DNA from: Mesorhizobium sp. B4-1-3
Lineage (GTDB): Bacteria > Pseudomonadota > Alphaproteobacteria > Rhizobiales > Rhizobiaceae
Length of the DNA: 64,000 nt
Direction: 5' to 3'
Assembly: GCF_006439355.1 (NCBI RefSeq)
Contig: NZ_VFTG01000002.1
Span: 62,001 to 126,000 of the forward strand
Shown here: positions 39,063-47,850 of the stretch, in pieces
Layout of the letters: each line of letters starts with the position of its first letter
Numbering within the stretch: position 1 is the first letter of the stretch
Position numbers and translations under genes: made by a program
Notes under the pieces: model-generated
Told to the model about the DNA's origin: nothing
What the model saw: the letters and a program-made list of their open reading frames with translations, nothing else
The model's database searches: none

Positions 39063-39113
39063 AGAGCATGATGCCAAAAAGTGTGAAGCGGTTTTTGGAT
39101 AACATCATGCTCT
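39063..39113. repeat. stem-loop repeat, GTGNGAANCGG family, inside the operon
   Basis: Parts in order: AGAGCATGATG, CCAAAAA, loop GTGTGAAGCGG, TTTTTGG, ATAA, CATCATGCTCT. Outer arms pair 11 of 11, inner arms 7 of 7. It lies between mgdA and mgdB within the transcribed unit, so the RNA must carry the hairpin; it could modulate expression or stability of the two halves. Confidence 0.85.
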
Positions 39114-39116
39114 ATC

Positions 39117-40370
39117 CTAATGGAGGTTCGGTTGGGCGCCCTGGCCCTTCTCGTCGATCATGGCGCCGCGCTGGAACCGGTCGAGGCGGAAGAGCGCGGC
39201 TTCCTTGTGCGATTGATCGCGGGCGATGAGATGCGCGAAGACGAAGCCCGAGCCCGGCGTCGCCTTGAAGCCGCCATAGCACCAGCCGGCATTGATATAG
39301 AGGCCATCGACCGGGCTCTTGTCGATTATCGGCGAGCCGTCCATCGACATGTCCATGATGCCGCCCCACTGGCGCAACAGCCGCACGCGGCCGATCATCG
39401 GGATCAGCGCCATGCCGCCTTCGCAGACATCCTCGACCACCGGCAGATTGCCGCGCTGCGCATAGGAATTATAGCCGTCGATGTCGCCGCCGAAGACCAG
39501 CCCGCCCTTGTCCGACTGGCTGACATAGAAGTGTCCGGCGCCGAAGGTCATGACGTTGGGCAAGAGCGGCTTGATCGCTTCGGAGACGAAAGCCTGCAGC
39601 ACATGGCTTTCGATCGGCAGTCGCAAGCCGGCCATCGCCGCGACGCGCGACGAGGAACCGGCCACCGCCATGCCGACCTTGCCAGCGCCGATCTTTCCGC
39701 GCGAGGTCTCGACGCCGGTCACCTTGCCGTTGGCGTCGCGCGTGAAGCCGGTGACCTCGCAATTCTGGATGATGTCGACGCCGAGCGCGCTTGCCGCATG
39801 CGCGTAGCCCCAGACCACGGCGTCATGCCGCGCCGTGCCGCCGCGCCGCTGCAGCAGCCCGCCCTGCACGGGGAAGCGCGCATTGTCGAAGTTGAGGAAC
39901 GGCAGCATTTTCCTGAGCGCCGCCTGGTCGAGCAGCTCGGCGTCGATGCCATTGATGCGCATCGTGTTGCCACGCCGGGCGAAGGCGTCGCGCTGCGCGT
40001 CGGAATGATAGAGGTTGAGCACGCCGCGCTGGCTGACCATCGCATTGTAGTTGAGGTCCTGCTCCATCGGTTCCCAGAGCTTCATCGACAATTCGTAGAA
40101 GCCGGTATTGCCGGGCAGGCCGTAATTGGAGCGGATGATGGTGGTGTTGCGGCCGGCATTGCCGGAGCCGATCCACCCCTTTTCCAGCACCGCCACGTTG
40201 CGGATGCCGAACTCGCTGGCGAGGAACCAGGCGGTGGCGAGCCCGTGCCCGCCGCCGCCGATGATCACCACGTCGTAGCGGTCCTTGGGCGCTGCGTCGC
40301 GCCAGGTGGGCTGCCAGTTCTTGTGGCCGGAAAGGGCGGCGCGGGCGAGCGAGAAGATCGAATATTTCAT
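39117..40370 (-). CDS. mgdA: N-methylglutamate dehydrogenase beta-like, FAD-binding subunit (SoxB family)
   Basis: 417 residues, DAO/monomeric-sarcosine-oxidase fold. FAD-binding motif VVIIGGGGHGLATAWFLA near residue 35 and NVAVLEKGWIGSGNAGRNTT, including the GN-GRN segment where FMN is covalently held in SoxB; C-terminal GLYINAGWCYGGFKATPGSG. Catalytic subunit that oxidises the secondary amine. Named from the gmaS-mgsABC context; on sequence alone 'sarcosine oxidase beta' would be the default. Lies 36 bp after gmaS on the same strand. Confidence 0.87.
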   Translation of the reverse strand: MKYSIFSLARAALSGHKNWQPTWRDAAPKDRYDVVIIGGGGHGLATAWFLASEFGIRNVAVLEKGWIGSGNAGRNTTIIRSNYGLPGNTGFYELSMKLWEPMEQDLNYNAMVSQRGVLNLYHSDAQRDAFARRGNTMRINGIDAELLDQAALRKMLPFLNFDNARFPVQGGLLQRRGGTARHDAVVWGYAHAASALGVDIIQNCEVTGFTRDANGKVTGVETSRGKIGAGKVGMAVAGSSSRVAAMAGLRLPIESHVLQAFVSEAIKPLLPNVMTFGAGHFYVSQSDKGGLVFGGDIDGYNSYAQRGNLPVVEDVCEGGMALIPMIGRVRLLRQWGGIMDMSMDGSPIIDKSPVDGLYINAGWCYGGFKATPGSGFVFAHLIARDQSHKEAALFRLDRFQRGAMIDEKGQGAQPNLH

Positions 40371-40406
40371 CAGTTTATTCCGAGGTCGCTCGCACCGCCG
40401 AGATAT

Positions 40407-41714
40407 CTAGATATCCAGCGTGTGGTCGCGCTCCCACTGCGTGAAGTGCGACGCATAGGAATTCCATTCCTGCTGCTTCAGCTTTAGATATGCCGACGAA
40501 AATTCCTCACCCAGCGCCGCCTTGAGCGATTTGTCGTTGTCGAATTCGCGCAGCGCGTCGAGCAGGTTGAGCGGCAGTTTCGGCGCATCCGTGACCGTAT
40601 GGCCTAGCTGGTACATGTCGATGTCGTAGCGCTTGCCGGGATCCGCCTTGGAGCGGATGCCGTCGAGGCCGGCAGCGATGATGACGGCCTGCAGGAGGTA
40701 GGGATTGGCGGCGCCATCCGGCAGACGCAGCTCGAAGCGCCCTGGCCCCGGCACGCGCACCATATGGGTACGGTTGTTGCCGGTCCAGGTCACCGTGTTC
40801 GGCGCCCAGGTCGCGCCCGAAATGGTGCGCGGCGCGTTGATGCGCTTATAGGAGTTGACCGTCGGATTCGTGATCGCGGCGAGCGCCGAGGCATGCTTCA
40901 TGATGCCGCCGAGAAAGTTCCTGCCCTTGGCGGAGAGGCCGAGCTCTTGCGAATTATCGGCAAACACGTTGGTCTTGCCGCTCTCGTCCCACACCGAGAT
41001 ATGCGCATGGCAGCCATTGCCGGTCAGGCCCTGGAAGGGCTTGGGCATGAAGGTCGCGCGAAGGCCATGCTTCTCGGCGATCGACTTGACCATGAACTTG
41101 AAGAAGGAGTGCTTGTCGGCGGTCGCCAGCGCGTGATCGAAGGTCCAGTTCATCTCGAACTGGCCGTTGGCATCCTCATGGTCGTTCTGGTACGGACCCC
41201 AGCCCAGCGCCAGCATATAGTCGCAGATCTCGGCGATCACGTCGTAGCGGCGCATCACCGCCTGCTGGTCGTAGCAGGGCTTCGAGGCCGTATCGTATTC
41301 GTCGGAGATCGCCTTGCCGTCGGGCGAGATCAGGAAGAACTCGGCCTCGACGCCGGTCTTGACATGCATGCCGTCGCGGGCGGCTTCGTCGATCACCCGC
41401 TTCAGCGTGTTGCGCGGCGCCTGGTCGACGAGCTTGTCATCCATCACGCAGGTGGCCGCGACCCAGGCGACGTCTTTCTTCCACGGCAATTGGATAACCG
41501 AATCCGGGTCCGGCACCGCCAGCATGTCCGGATGCGCGGGCGTCAGATCGAGCCAGGTCGCGAAGCCGGCGAAGCCCGCACCGTCCTTCTGCATGTCGGC
41601 GATCGCCTGCGCCGGCACCAGCTTGGCGCGTTGCCCGCTGAACAGGTCGGTGTAGGAGATCATGAAATATTTGACGCCGTTCTCCTTGGCGAATGCGGCG
41701 AGATCGTTCCCCAT
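40407..41714 (-). CDS. gmaS: gamma-glutamylmethylamide synthetase (glutamine synthetase family)
   Basis: 435 residues, GS type III/GlnT-like. Joins monomethylamine to glutamate with ATP to give gamma-glutamylmethylamide, first step of the N-methylglutamate route. GS landmarks: GVEAEFFLISPDG (metal-binding glutamates), YQNDHEDANGQFEMNW, NGCHAHISVWD, and the ATP-site region TWTGNNRTHMVRVPGPGRFE. Without context 'glnT' would be a fair label; placement directly between mgsC and mgdA makes gmaS far more likely. GAGGAA precedes the ATG. Fourth gene of the eight-gene operon from mgsA. Confidence 0.88.
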   Translation of the reverse strand: MGNDLAAFAKENGVKYFMISYTDLFSGQRAKLVPAQAIADMQKDGAGFAGFATWLDLTPAHPDMLAVPDPDSVIQLPWKKDVAWVAATCVMDDKLVDQAPRNTLKRVIDEAARDGMHVKTGVEAEFFLISPDGKAISDEYDTASKPCYDQQAVMRRYDVIAEICDYMLALGWGPYQNDHEDANGQFEMNWTFDHALATADKHSFFKFMVKSIAEKHGLRATFMPKPFQGLTGNGCHAHISVWDESGKTNVFADNSQELGLSAKGRNFLGGIMKHASALAAITNPTVNSYKRINAPRTISGATWAPNTVTWTGNNRTHMVRVPGPGRFELRLPDGAANPYLLQAVIIAAGLDGIRSKADPGKRYDIDMYQLGHTVTDAPKLPLNLLDALREFDNDKSLKAALGEEFSSAYLKLKQQEWNSYASHFTQWERDHTLDI

Positions 41715-41750
41715 TATAGTTCCTCGCTTATGTGATCTTGGAAGTTTGTC

Positions 41751-43079
41751 TTAGAAACCGTTCTTCCCCGGTATCCAGTTGGTGCCGGCCAAAGGCACGC
41801 CGGCCATGGCGGCGGCTTCGATCGAGAGCGCGACGAGATCCTCGGGCTCGAGATTATGCAGTCTGTTCTTGCCGCAGGCGCGGGCAATCGTTTGCGCTTC
41901 CAGCGTCATCACCTTGAGGTAGTTCGCCAGCCGTCGTCCGGCCGCGATCGGGTCGACCCGCTTCATCAATTCGGGGTCCTGCGTGGTGATGCCGGCCGGG
42001 TCGCGACCCTCATGCCAGTCGTCATAGGCGCCGGCGGTGGTGCCCAGCGCATTGTACTCCGCCTCCCAGCGCGGATCGTTGTCGCCGAGCGCGACGAGCG
42101 CCGCCGTGCCGATCGACACCGCGTCGACGCCGAGCGCCAGCGCCTTGGCGACATCGGCGCCGTTGCGGATGCCGCCGGAAACGATCAACTGCACCTTGCG
42201 ATGCATGCCGAGGTCCTGCAGCGCCTGCACTGCCGGCCTGATGCAGGCAAGCGTCGGCTGGCCGACATTCTCGATGAACACTTCCTGGGTCGCGGCCGTG
42301 CCGCCCTGCATGCCGTCGACCACGACGACGTCCGCGCCGGCCTTCACCGCGAGCGCGGTGTCATAGTAGGGGCGGGCGCCGCCGACCTTGACATAGATAG
42401 GCTTTTCCCAGTCGGTGATCTCGCGCAGTTCGAGGATCTTGATCTCGAGATCGTCCGGGCCGGTCCAGTCGGGATGGCGCGAGGCCGAGCGCTGGTCGAT
42501 GCCCTTGGGCAGGGTGCGCATCTCGGCGACGCGGTCGGAAATCTTCTGCCCCAGCAGCATGCCGCCGCCGCCGGGCTTGGCGCCCTGGCCGACCACCACT
42601 TCGATCGCGTCGGCGCGGCGCAGGTCGCGCGGATTCATGCCGTAGCGCGAGGGCAGGTATTGATAGACCAGCGTCTTCGAATGGCCGCGCTCTTCCTCGG
42701 TCATGCCGCCGTCGCCCGTCGTGGTCGAGGTGCCGGAAAGCGTGGCGCCGCGCCCCAACGCTTCCTTGGCGGGACCAGAGAGAGATCCAAAGCTCATGCC
42801 GGCGATGGTGATCGGGATCTTCAGCTCGATCGGCTTCCTGGCGTGGCGCGAGCCGAGCACCACCGAGGTGTCGCAGCGCTCGCGATAGCCTTCGAGCGGA
42901 TAGCGCGAGATCGAGGCGCCGAGGAATAACAGGTCGTCGAAATGCGGCAGCTTGCGCTTGGCGCCGGCGCCGCGGATGTCATAGATGCCGGTCGCGGCCG
43001 CGCGGCGGATCTCGGAAAGCGTGTAGTCGTCGAAGGTCGCGGATTTGCGCGGCGTCGTCGGCGGGTTGCGGTAAGTCAT
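41751..43079 (-). CDS. mgsC: N-methylglutamate synthase, FMN-binding glutamate-synthase-like subunit
   Basis: 442 residues, homologous to the FMN/(beta/alpha)8 domain of glutamate synthase (GltB central part). Key segments: ITIAGMSFGSLSGPAKEALG, the GEGGM-like loop as TGDGGMTEEERGHSK, QGAKPGGGGMLLGQKISDRV, and VDGMQGGTAATQEVF. In the pathway, Mgs moves the methylamine group from gamma-glutamylmethylamide to 2-oxoglutarate/glutamate to give N-methylglutamate. It is also known in Sinorhizobium as glxD. Follows mgsB by 6 bp and precedes gmaS by 36 bp. Confidence 0.88.
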   Translation of the reverse strand: MTYRNPPTTPRKSATFDDYTLSEIRRAAATGIYDIRGAGAKRKLPHFDDLLFLGASISRYPLEGYRERCDTSVVLGSRHARKPIELKIPITIAGMSFGSLSGPAKEALGRGATLSGTSTTTGDGGMTEEERGHSKTLVYQYLPSRYGMNPRDLRRADAIEVVVGQGAKPGGGGMLLGQKISDRVAEMRTLPKGIDQRSASRHPDWTGPDDLEIKILELREITDWEKPIYVKVGGARPYYDTALAVKAGADVVVVDGMQGGTAATQEVFIENVGQPTLACIRPAVQALQDLGMHRKVQLIVSGGIRNGADVAKALALGVDAVSIGTAALVALGDNDPRWEAEYNALGTTAGAYDDWHEGRDPAGITTQDPELMKRVDPIAAGRRLANYLKVMTLEAQTIARACGKNRLHNLEPEDLVALSIEAAAMAGVPLAGTNWIPGKNGF

Positions 43080-43085
43080 CTTGCC

Positions 43086-43817
43086 TCAATACGCGTCGGC
43101 GTTATCGATGTTGAAATTGTAGAGTTTGCGGGCCGAACCGTAGCGTTTGAACTCCGAGGCCTTGACGCCGGTGACGCCGGCCTTGTCGAGCAGGCCTTGC
43201 AACAATTCGATATGCTCGGGCCGCATTTCCTTGGCGATGCAGTCGGCGCCGAGGCTTTCCACCTTGCCGCGCACGAAGAGCCGCGCCTCGTAGATTGAGT
43301 CGCCCAAGGCATCGCCGGCATCGCCCAGCACCACGAGGTTGCCGGACTGCGCCATGAAGGCCGACATGTGGCCGATGTTGCCGTGCACGACGATGTCGAT
43401 GCCCTTCATCGAGATGCCGCAGCGCGAGGAGGCATTGCCCTCGATGACCAGCAAGCCGCCGCGACCGGTGGCGCCGGCATACTGGCTGGCGTCGCCCTTG
43501 ATGACGATCGAGCCCGACATCATGTTCTCGCCGACGCCGGGCCCGGCCGAGCCATGCACGGTGATCGCCGCGCCGTCATTCATGCCGGCGCAGTAATAGC
43601 CGACGCTGCCGCGCACATCGATGCTGACCGGCTGGTCGACGCCGACGGCGACCGAATGGCTGCCCTTCGGATTGAGCACCTCCCAGGCGGTCTCGTTCGA
43701 GCCGGGCGTGAGCTTGTGCAGCGCCTGGTTCAACTCGCGCAACGAGTGTTGCGAGAGATCGAACACCGTCGCATGGCCTTGCTCGCGCTCGGCCTTCGAT
43801 ATCGGGGTTGCCGGCAT
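43086..43817 (-). CDS. mgsB: N-methylglutamate synthase, GXGXG-domain subunit
   Basis: 243 residues, equivalent to the C-terminal GXGXG beta-helix of glutamate synthase (GAAITVHGSAGPGVGENMMS, DASQYAGATGRGGLLVIEGN, AQSGNLVVLGDAGDALGDS). This domain has a structural role between amidotransferase and FMN domains. ATG at 43817 lies 4 bp after the mgsA stop; the longer frame would overlap mgsA. Synonym in Sinorhizobium: glxC. Confidence 0.87.
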   Translation of the reverse strand: MPATPISKAEREQGHATVFDLSQHSLRELNQALHKLTPGSNETAWEVLNPKGSHSVAVGVDQPVSIDVRGSVGYYCAGMNDGAAITVHGSAGPGVGENMMSGSIVIKGDASQYAGATGRGGLLVIEGNASSRCGISMKGIDIVVHGNIGHMSAFMAQSGNLVVLGDAGDALGDSIYEARLFVRGKVESLGADCIAKEMRPEHIELLQGLLDKAGVTGVKASEFKRYGSARKLYNFNIDNADAY

Positions 43818-43821
43818 CAGC

Positions 43822-44718
43822 TCAATGCTCCCAGAAATAAACGGTTGCGGGCTCGGGCTCCCAGACCCGCGCATTGTCGATGCCGGGCAGCTTGGTCAGC
43901 GCGCGATATTCCGAGCCGAAGGCGACATACTGGTCGGTCTCGGCCATCACGGCGGGCTTGCAAGCGATCGGATCGCGCACCACGCCGAAGCCGTTCTTGG
44001 TGCCGACGACGAAGGTGAAGAAGCCGTCGAGGTCGGAGAGCGTGCCTTCCAGCGCCTCGCCGAGATTCTTGCCATGCGCCATCCGGTTGGAGAGATAGGC
44101 AGCGGCCACTTCCGTGTCGTTCTCGGTCTCGAACGTCATGCCGTCGCGGATCAGCTCGCGGCGTACATTGTTGTGGTTGGAGAGCGAGCCATTGTGCACC
44201 AGGCACTGGTCGGCGCCGGTCGAGAACGGATGCGCGCCCATCGTCGTCACAGCCGATTCCGTCGCCATGCGGGTGTGGCCGATGCCGTGCGTGCCGGTCA
44301 TCGCGCGCACGCCGAAGCGTTCGACGACGGCTTCGGGCAGGCCGACTTCCTTGTAGATCTCCACTGCCTCGCCGGCACCCATGATGCGGATGTCGGGCCG
44401 GAGCGTCTGCAGTACCTCGCGTGCGGCGTCGAACTTGTCCGGCGTGGTCCTGATCACCGCATGCGTGGACTTGACCGCTACGCTGACCGGCGCGCCGATC
44501 GCCTTGGCGAGGTCCGCGTCGAGGCCGCGGAAATCGCGATCGGGCGTCGGCGACTGCACGGTGATCTTGGCTTCATTGCCGGTGGCCGCGCCATAGATGG
44601 CAATGCCGGCGCTGTCCGGTCCGCGGTCGCTCAGCGACACCAGCATCTCGGACAGCATGGCGCCGAGCTTCGGCTCCAGCGCCTTGTCCTTCAAGAAAAG
44701 CCCGACGATTCCGCACAT
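43822..44718 (-). CDS. mgsA: N-methylglutamate synthase, class II glutamine amidotransferase-like subunit
   Basis: 298 residues. Starts MCGIVGLFLKDKALE, so Cys2 becomes the N-terminal nucleophile after methionine removal; SDRGPDSAGIAIYG, GTHGIGHTRMATESAV and CLVHNGSLSNHNNVRRELI complete the class II amidotransferase fold. It would release methylamine (or ammonia) from gamma-glutamylmethylamide and channel it to MgsC. The upstream frame adds 20 residues that would bury the cysteine. First gene of an eight-gene operon reaching to mgdD; cluster box at 44783-44804 about 65 bp upstream. Confidence 0.9.
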   Translation of the reverse strand: MCGIVGLFLKDKALEPKLGAMLSEMLVSLSDRGPDSAGIAIYGAATGNEAKITVQSPTPDRDFRGLDADLAKAIGAPVSVAVKSTHAVIRTTPDKFDAAREVLQTLRPDIRIMGAGEAVEIYKEVGLPEAVVERFGVRAMTGTHGIGHTRMATESAVTTMGAHPFSTGADQCLVHNGSLSNHNNVRRELIRDGMTFETENDTEVAAAYLSNRMAHGKNLGEALEGTLSDLDGFFTFVVGTKNGFGVVRDPIACKPAVMAETDQYVAFGSEYRALTKLPGIDNARVWEPEPATVYFWEH

Positions 44719-44782
44719 GCCAGCCTCCGACAATTTTTGGCTCTCAGATGATGTACCCAATGAGTAAGCCGAATTCAATTGG

Positions 44783-44804
44783 TATGAAAGAAATTTTCCT
44801 GTGA
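44783..44804 (-). promoter_or_regulatory. cluster box upstream of mgsA
   Basis: TATGAAAGAAATTTTCC followed by TGTGA, 65-86 bp before the mgsA ATG. It shares GAAA-AAATTT with the inverse of the tmm box (GAAACAAATTTCAC). Its right end abuts the stop of the 109-residue membrane-protein gene, so the mgs promoter lies in an 86-bp gap. Confidence 0.45.
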
Positions 44805-45134
44805 TTACATCTTAGACGGCGCATTGCCCCCGGCACTATCGCCGTCCGGGCGCGCCTTGTGAACCCAGATCGCATGGCGGATGCGCGCAATCCGGTAGGC
44901 GTCGAGGATCGCGAAGGCATAGATCAGGAAGCCGCCGGCATGGCGGCCGATGAAGCTGGCGTCGGCCGGAGCCAGCTTCATCGTTATCCAGCCAAGGATC
45001 ACCATGAAGAACAGGAACTGCAGGCCGCGCGCCGGCATGCCGAGCATGACATGGCCGCTTGCCGGCAAGACGACCGCGGCGCCGAGCACGAGATAGGGAT
45101 TCACGGGAGCAAGGGAGGCGGTTTCGTCGCTCAT
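44805..45134 (-). CDS. 109-residue membrane protein, unknown function
   Basis: Two to three hydrophobic helices: NPYLVLGAAVVLPASGHVML, then GLQFLFFMVILGWITMKL and HAGGFLIYAFAILDAYRIAR, with a basic tail. The pattern G-H-x2-L-G-x3-R-G resembles small TM2-like or 'DUF' membrane proteins that I cannot name. Overlaps the 229-residue gene by ATGA, so they are translated together. Last gene of the permease operon whose first gene starts at 48138. Confidence 0.72.
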   Translation of the reverse strand: MSDETASLAPVNPYLVLGAAVVLPASGHVMLGMPARGLQFLFFMVILGWITMKLAPADASFIGRHAGGFLIYAFAILDAYRIARIRHAIWVHKARPDGDSAGGNAPSKM

Positions 45135-45820
45135 GCGGCCCGCCTTTCGCGCCGGTTGATGGCTTGGCGAAGTGTCGAGGCTGCCTCGAGCAGCCGTTCG
45201 ATCAAGGCCGGATCGATCCCGGCATCCCCGAACGCGGCCTGCCGGAACACGCCGTAGCGTGCGCGCTCGGCCTCGGCCAGCAGCCACACGATGCGCACGC
45301 CCTTTGGCGTGATCAGCAATTCCTTGGCGCGGCTTTCGGCAAAGATGTCCGTATGCGCGGCGATCAGATCCTGGGGGAAGGCGACGCCTCTGCGATCCGT
45401 CTTGAGCACCGCGTCGGCGGGAAAGCCGAGCACCTTCGGCAGCGTGTGCGGCAGATGGTCGAAATTGGAGAATGTCGTTGCCGAATTCGGCCGCATCATC
45501 ATGTCGAAGACACCCGGCATCGCGGTCGGCTCGGTGATCGAGACGCTGAGCCAGCGCGTCGGCAGCTTTCGTGTCGCCAGCGTGTCGACGATGGTGCGCA
45601 GCTGAACGCGCTGACCGTTCCAGGAACCGGCCCAGGTGACGACGCCGGCCGTGCCGTCGGAAATGTCGGCGGCATCGGGAACGACGCTGCGGACGCTTGC
45701 CATATCGGCGGCCAGGGCCGCCTTCGCCCTGTTGCGACTGGCGCGCGCGAGCCAGGCAATGTGGACGGCGACCGCCAATGCGATCGCCCCGGCAAGCAAC
45801 ACTGACGTCAGTTCCGACAT
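45131..45820 (-). CDS. 229-residue membrane-anchored protein, unknown function
   Basis: An N-terminal helix (SVLLAGAIALAVAVHIAWLA) anchors a soluble domain of about 200 residues with GVVTWAGSWNGQRVQLRTIV and RWLSVSITEPTAMPGVFDMM. No catalytic motif, metal site or repeat is visible. The domain would face the cytosol or periplasm depending on topology (the positive RASRNR after the helix favours a cytosolic domain). Located between the APC permease and the 109-residue membrane protein, coupled by ATGA to the latter. Not recognised; probably accessory to amine transport because of position. Confidence 0.7.
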   Translation of the reverse strand: MSELTSVLLAGAIALAVAVHIAWLARASRNRAKAALAADMASVRSVVPDAADISDGTAGVVTWAGSWNGQRVQLRTIVDTLATRKLPTRWLSVSITEPTAMPGVFDMMMRPNSATTFSNFDHLPHTLPKVLGFPADAVLKTDRRGVAFPQDLIAAHTDIFAESRAKELLITPKGVRIVWLLAEAERARYGVFRQAAFGDAGIDPALIERLLEAASTLRQAINRRERRAA

Positions 45821-45866
45821 TTTGACACGCCACGGCCCGCCGTCGACAGGCGGGCCTTCACTCCAC

Positions 45867-47270
45867 TCAATAACCCTGCGGCTTCGGCCATGGCATGGAG
45901 AACTGGTCGCCGCGCCGCACGAACTTGTAGCGGTAGAAGTGGAACCACAGTGAAATCAAGAAATAGAAGGCGACCATCGCGATCAACTGCGAGCCGAAGC
46001 CGAGGAAGATGGCGAAATAGGTCACCACGCACAGGCAGAACAGCACGATCGCCGGCAGCGGATGGAAGGGATGCGTATAGCCGCGGCGGATCGAGCCGAG
46101 CGGCCATTTCCTCCTGAACATCATGATGTTGATGCTCATGAAGGTGTATTGCAGCACACCCGATAGGATGGAGAAGGTGATCGCCTGGTTGAGGTCGGCG
46201 ATGAAGGCGAAGGCCAGCGCGATCGGCAGCAGGAACAGGATCGACCGATAGGGCGTGCGGTATTTCGGATGCACCGCCGAGAACCAGCTTGGCAGATAGC
46301 GGTCGCGGCCGAGTGAGAACCAGGCGCGCGCCGCGTCGTTGATGCAGCCATTGGCCGACGCAAGCGCCGCCAGAAGCGTCGCGACGAAGAGCAGGTTTTC
46401 GAGCAGCGGGCTGCCGGTCAGCTTACCCGCGTCCCACAGCGGATAGGGAGTGATGCCGAGATATTCCCAGGGCATCAGAGAGGCGCAGACATACCAGGTC
46501 ATCGCGGCGGCGATCAGAAGCGTGATCATGCCGGCCATGGTGCCATAGGGCAGCGAGCGCGCCGGGGAGCGCACTTCCTCTGCTGCCTGCGTGGTGCCCT
46601 CGATGCCGAGATAATACCAGATGCCGAACTGGAAAGCGGCGATGACCCCGATCCAGCCATAGGGCAGTGCGTTGCCGGGCGTGACCAACTCGTTAAGCTT
46701 AAGCACCGCTCCTTGTGTCCACGGACTGACGGAGAAGAACAGGATGACGATTGAGACATAGGCGATCGCGGTAATGACGAAGTTGACGTTGAGCGTCATC
46801 AAGACGCCGCGATAATTGAGCCAGGCGAGCACCACGATGGTGGCGGCGATGAAGGAATTGTGCGTCAAGCCGTCCACACCCGCCTTGGCGACGATGGTGT
46901 CGCCGAGCAGGATCGCGTCCGACACTTCGAGCATGGTGTAGGCGAAGACCAGGAAGAGCGCGACATTGAAGGCCATCAGAGGCCCGACGATGTGCTTGGC
47001 CTGCGCATACTGGCCGCCGGCGGCCGCGACGGTGGACGTCACCTCGGAATCGATCATGGCGACCGAGGTGTAGAGCAGTCCGACGACCCAGCAGACGATC
47101 AGCGCGGCGAGCGAGCCGCCCTTGTCGGCCGAGAAATTCCAACCGGTGAACTCTCCAACCAGCACGATGCCCACGCCGAGCGCCCAGACGTGAGCGGGGC
47201 CAAGCACCCGAAGCAGCGAGACCCGGTCGCCGCTTGCTGTCGTTCCTACTGTGTCAACTGCGGCCGTCAT
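45867..47270 (-). CDS. APC-family permease, probable methylamine or ethanolamine-type carrier
   Basis: 467 residues, about 12 helices. Similar to ethanolamine permease EutP/EAT of APC: helix 1 region GVGIVLVGEFTGWNFSADKG, and FGIWYYLGIEGTTQAAEEVR in the helix 6 region, AWFSLGRDRYLPSWFSAVHP after helix 8. Fourth gene of an operon led by three small membrane proteins, 46 bp ahead of the 229-residue gene. Given gmaS and mgs genes directly downstream, import of methylamine or a methylated amine is a fair inference. Confidence 0.85.
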   Translation of the reverse strand: MTAAVDTVGTTASGDRVSLLRVLGPAHVWALGVGIVLVGEFTGWNFSADKGGSLAALIVCWVVGLLYTSVAMIDSEVTSTVAAAGGQYAQAKHIVGPLMAFNVALFLVFAYTMLEVSDAILLGDTIVAKAGVDGLTHNSFIAATIVVLAWLNYRGVLMTLNVNFVITAIAYVSIVILFFSVSPWTQGAVLKLNELVTPGNALPYGWIGVIAAFQFGIWYYLGIEGTTQAAEEVRSPARSLPYGTMAGMITLLIAAAMTWYVCASLMPWEYLGITPYPLWDAGKLTGSPLLENLLFVATLLAALASANGCINDAARAWFSLGRDRYLPSWFSAVHPKYRTPYRSILFLLPIALAFAFIADLNQAITFSILSGVLQYTFMSINIMMFRRKWPLGSIRRGYTHPFHPLPAIVLFCLCVVTYFAIFLGFGSQLIAMVAFYFLISLWFHFYRYKFVRRGDQFSMPWPKPQGY

Positions 47271-47284
47271 TGCTCAGTCCCCAC

Positions 47285-47446
47285 TCAAATCCGGTGTTTT
47301 TCGGAAACGGCTTCAAGCTCGCCCTCGCGCGAGGACGTCAGCACATCCTCGGAATAGCTCGTGTCGACCTTGAACCAGTCGTAGAGCATCCACAGCGCAA
47401 GAACGACCGAGATGCCCCAGCATGCGTAAGAAAGTGACAGCCACAT
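47285..47446 (-). CDS. 53-residue single-span membrane protein, unknown function
   Basis: A short gene with the ribosome site GGAGG 7 nt before its ATG. The product starts MWLSLSYACWGISVVLALWM (one helix) and continues with an acidic tail, LYDWFKVDTSYSEDVLTSSR, ending HRI. It sits 16 bp behind the 125-residue membrane-protein gene and 14 bp before the permease start, on the same strand. Size, single helix and position are those of a small transporter subunit. It is easily missed because of length. Confidence 0.75.
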   Translation of the reverse strand: MWLSLSYACWGISVVLALWMLYDWFKVDTSYSEDVLTSSREGELEAVSEKHRI

Positions 47447-47462
47447 GGTGCGCCTCCGGGCT

Positions 47463-47840
47463 TTATTTGTCGTTGAACTTCTCGTTGATGACCTCGCGAT
47501 ATTCGCGGTCGGAAGCTCGGAAAAGGAAGACGAAATAGGCGATCAGCACGATCGCCATGACGATCAGCGTCGGCCAGTCGGTGACGTAGTGAAAGCGGTT
47601 CTGGATGACGTCGTGCGCCGTCTCGGGCGTATAGCCCAGTTTCCCCCAGATCGAGGCCATCGTCGCGTTCTGGCCGAGCGCTTCCCAGGTCTTGGCGTCG
47701 AGCGCATCGATCGATTTCGCGGCGCCTGCCAGCCCCAATTTCAACGGCAGCCAGAGCGCCACGAAGATGGTCACCACAACGACCGCGATGTCGAAGATCT
47801 GCCCGGCCTTGCCTTGCTCCGGTGGTGTATAGCGCGCCAT
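47463..47840 (-). CDS. 125-residue two-helix membrane protein, unknown function
   Basis: Helix 1 (IFDIAVVVVTIFVALWLPLK) and helix 2 (WPTLIVMAIVLIAYFVFLFR) flank a loop of about 60 residues with ALGQNATMASIWGKLGY. Both ends are predicted cytosolic by the positive-inside rule (the tail is DREYREVINEK). ATG preceded by GAGGA. Second gene of the permease operon, ten bp after the 95-residue gene. No family recognised. Confidence 0.72.
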   Translation of the reverse strand: MARYTPPEQGKAGQIFDIAVVVVTIFVALWLPLKLGLAGAAKSIDALDAKTWEALGQNATMASIWGKLGYTPETAHDVIQNRFHYVTDWPTLIVMAIVLIAYFVFLFRASDREYREVINEKFNDK

Positions 47841-47850
47841 CTCTTTGTCC

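Noticed and set aside
35181-40370. True heterotetrameric sarcosine oxidase (soxBDAG)
   Set aside because: Sequence alone allows it, but the genes form one operon with mgsABC and gmaS, the N-methylglutamate pathway arrangement; no glyA or glycine-betaine genes accompany them.
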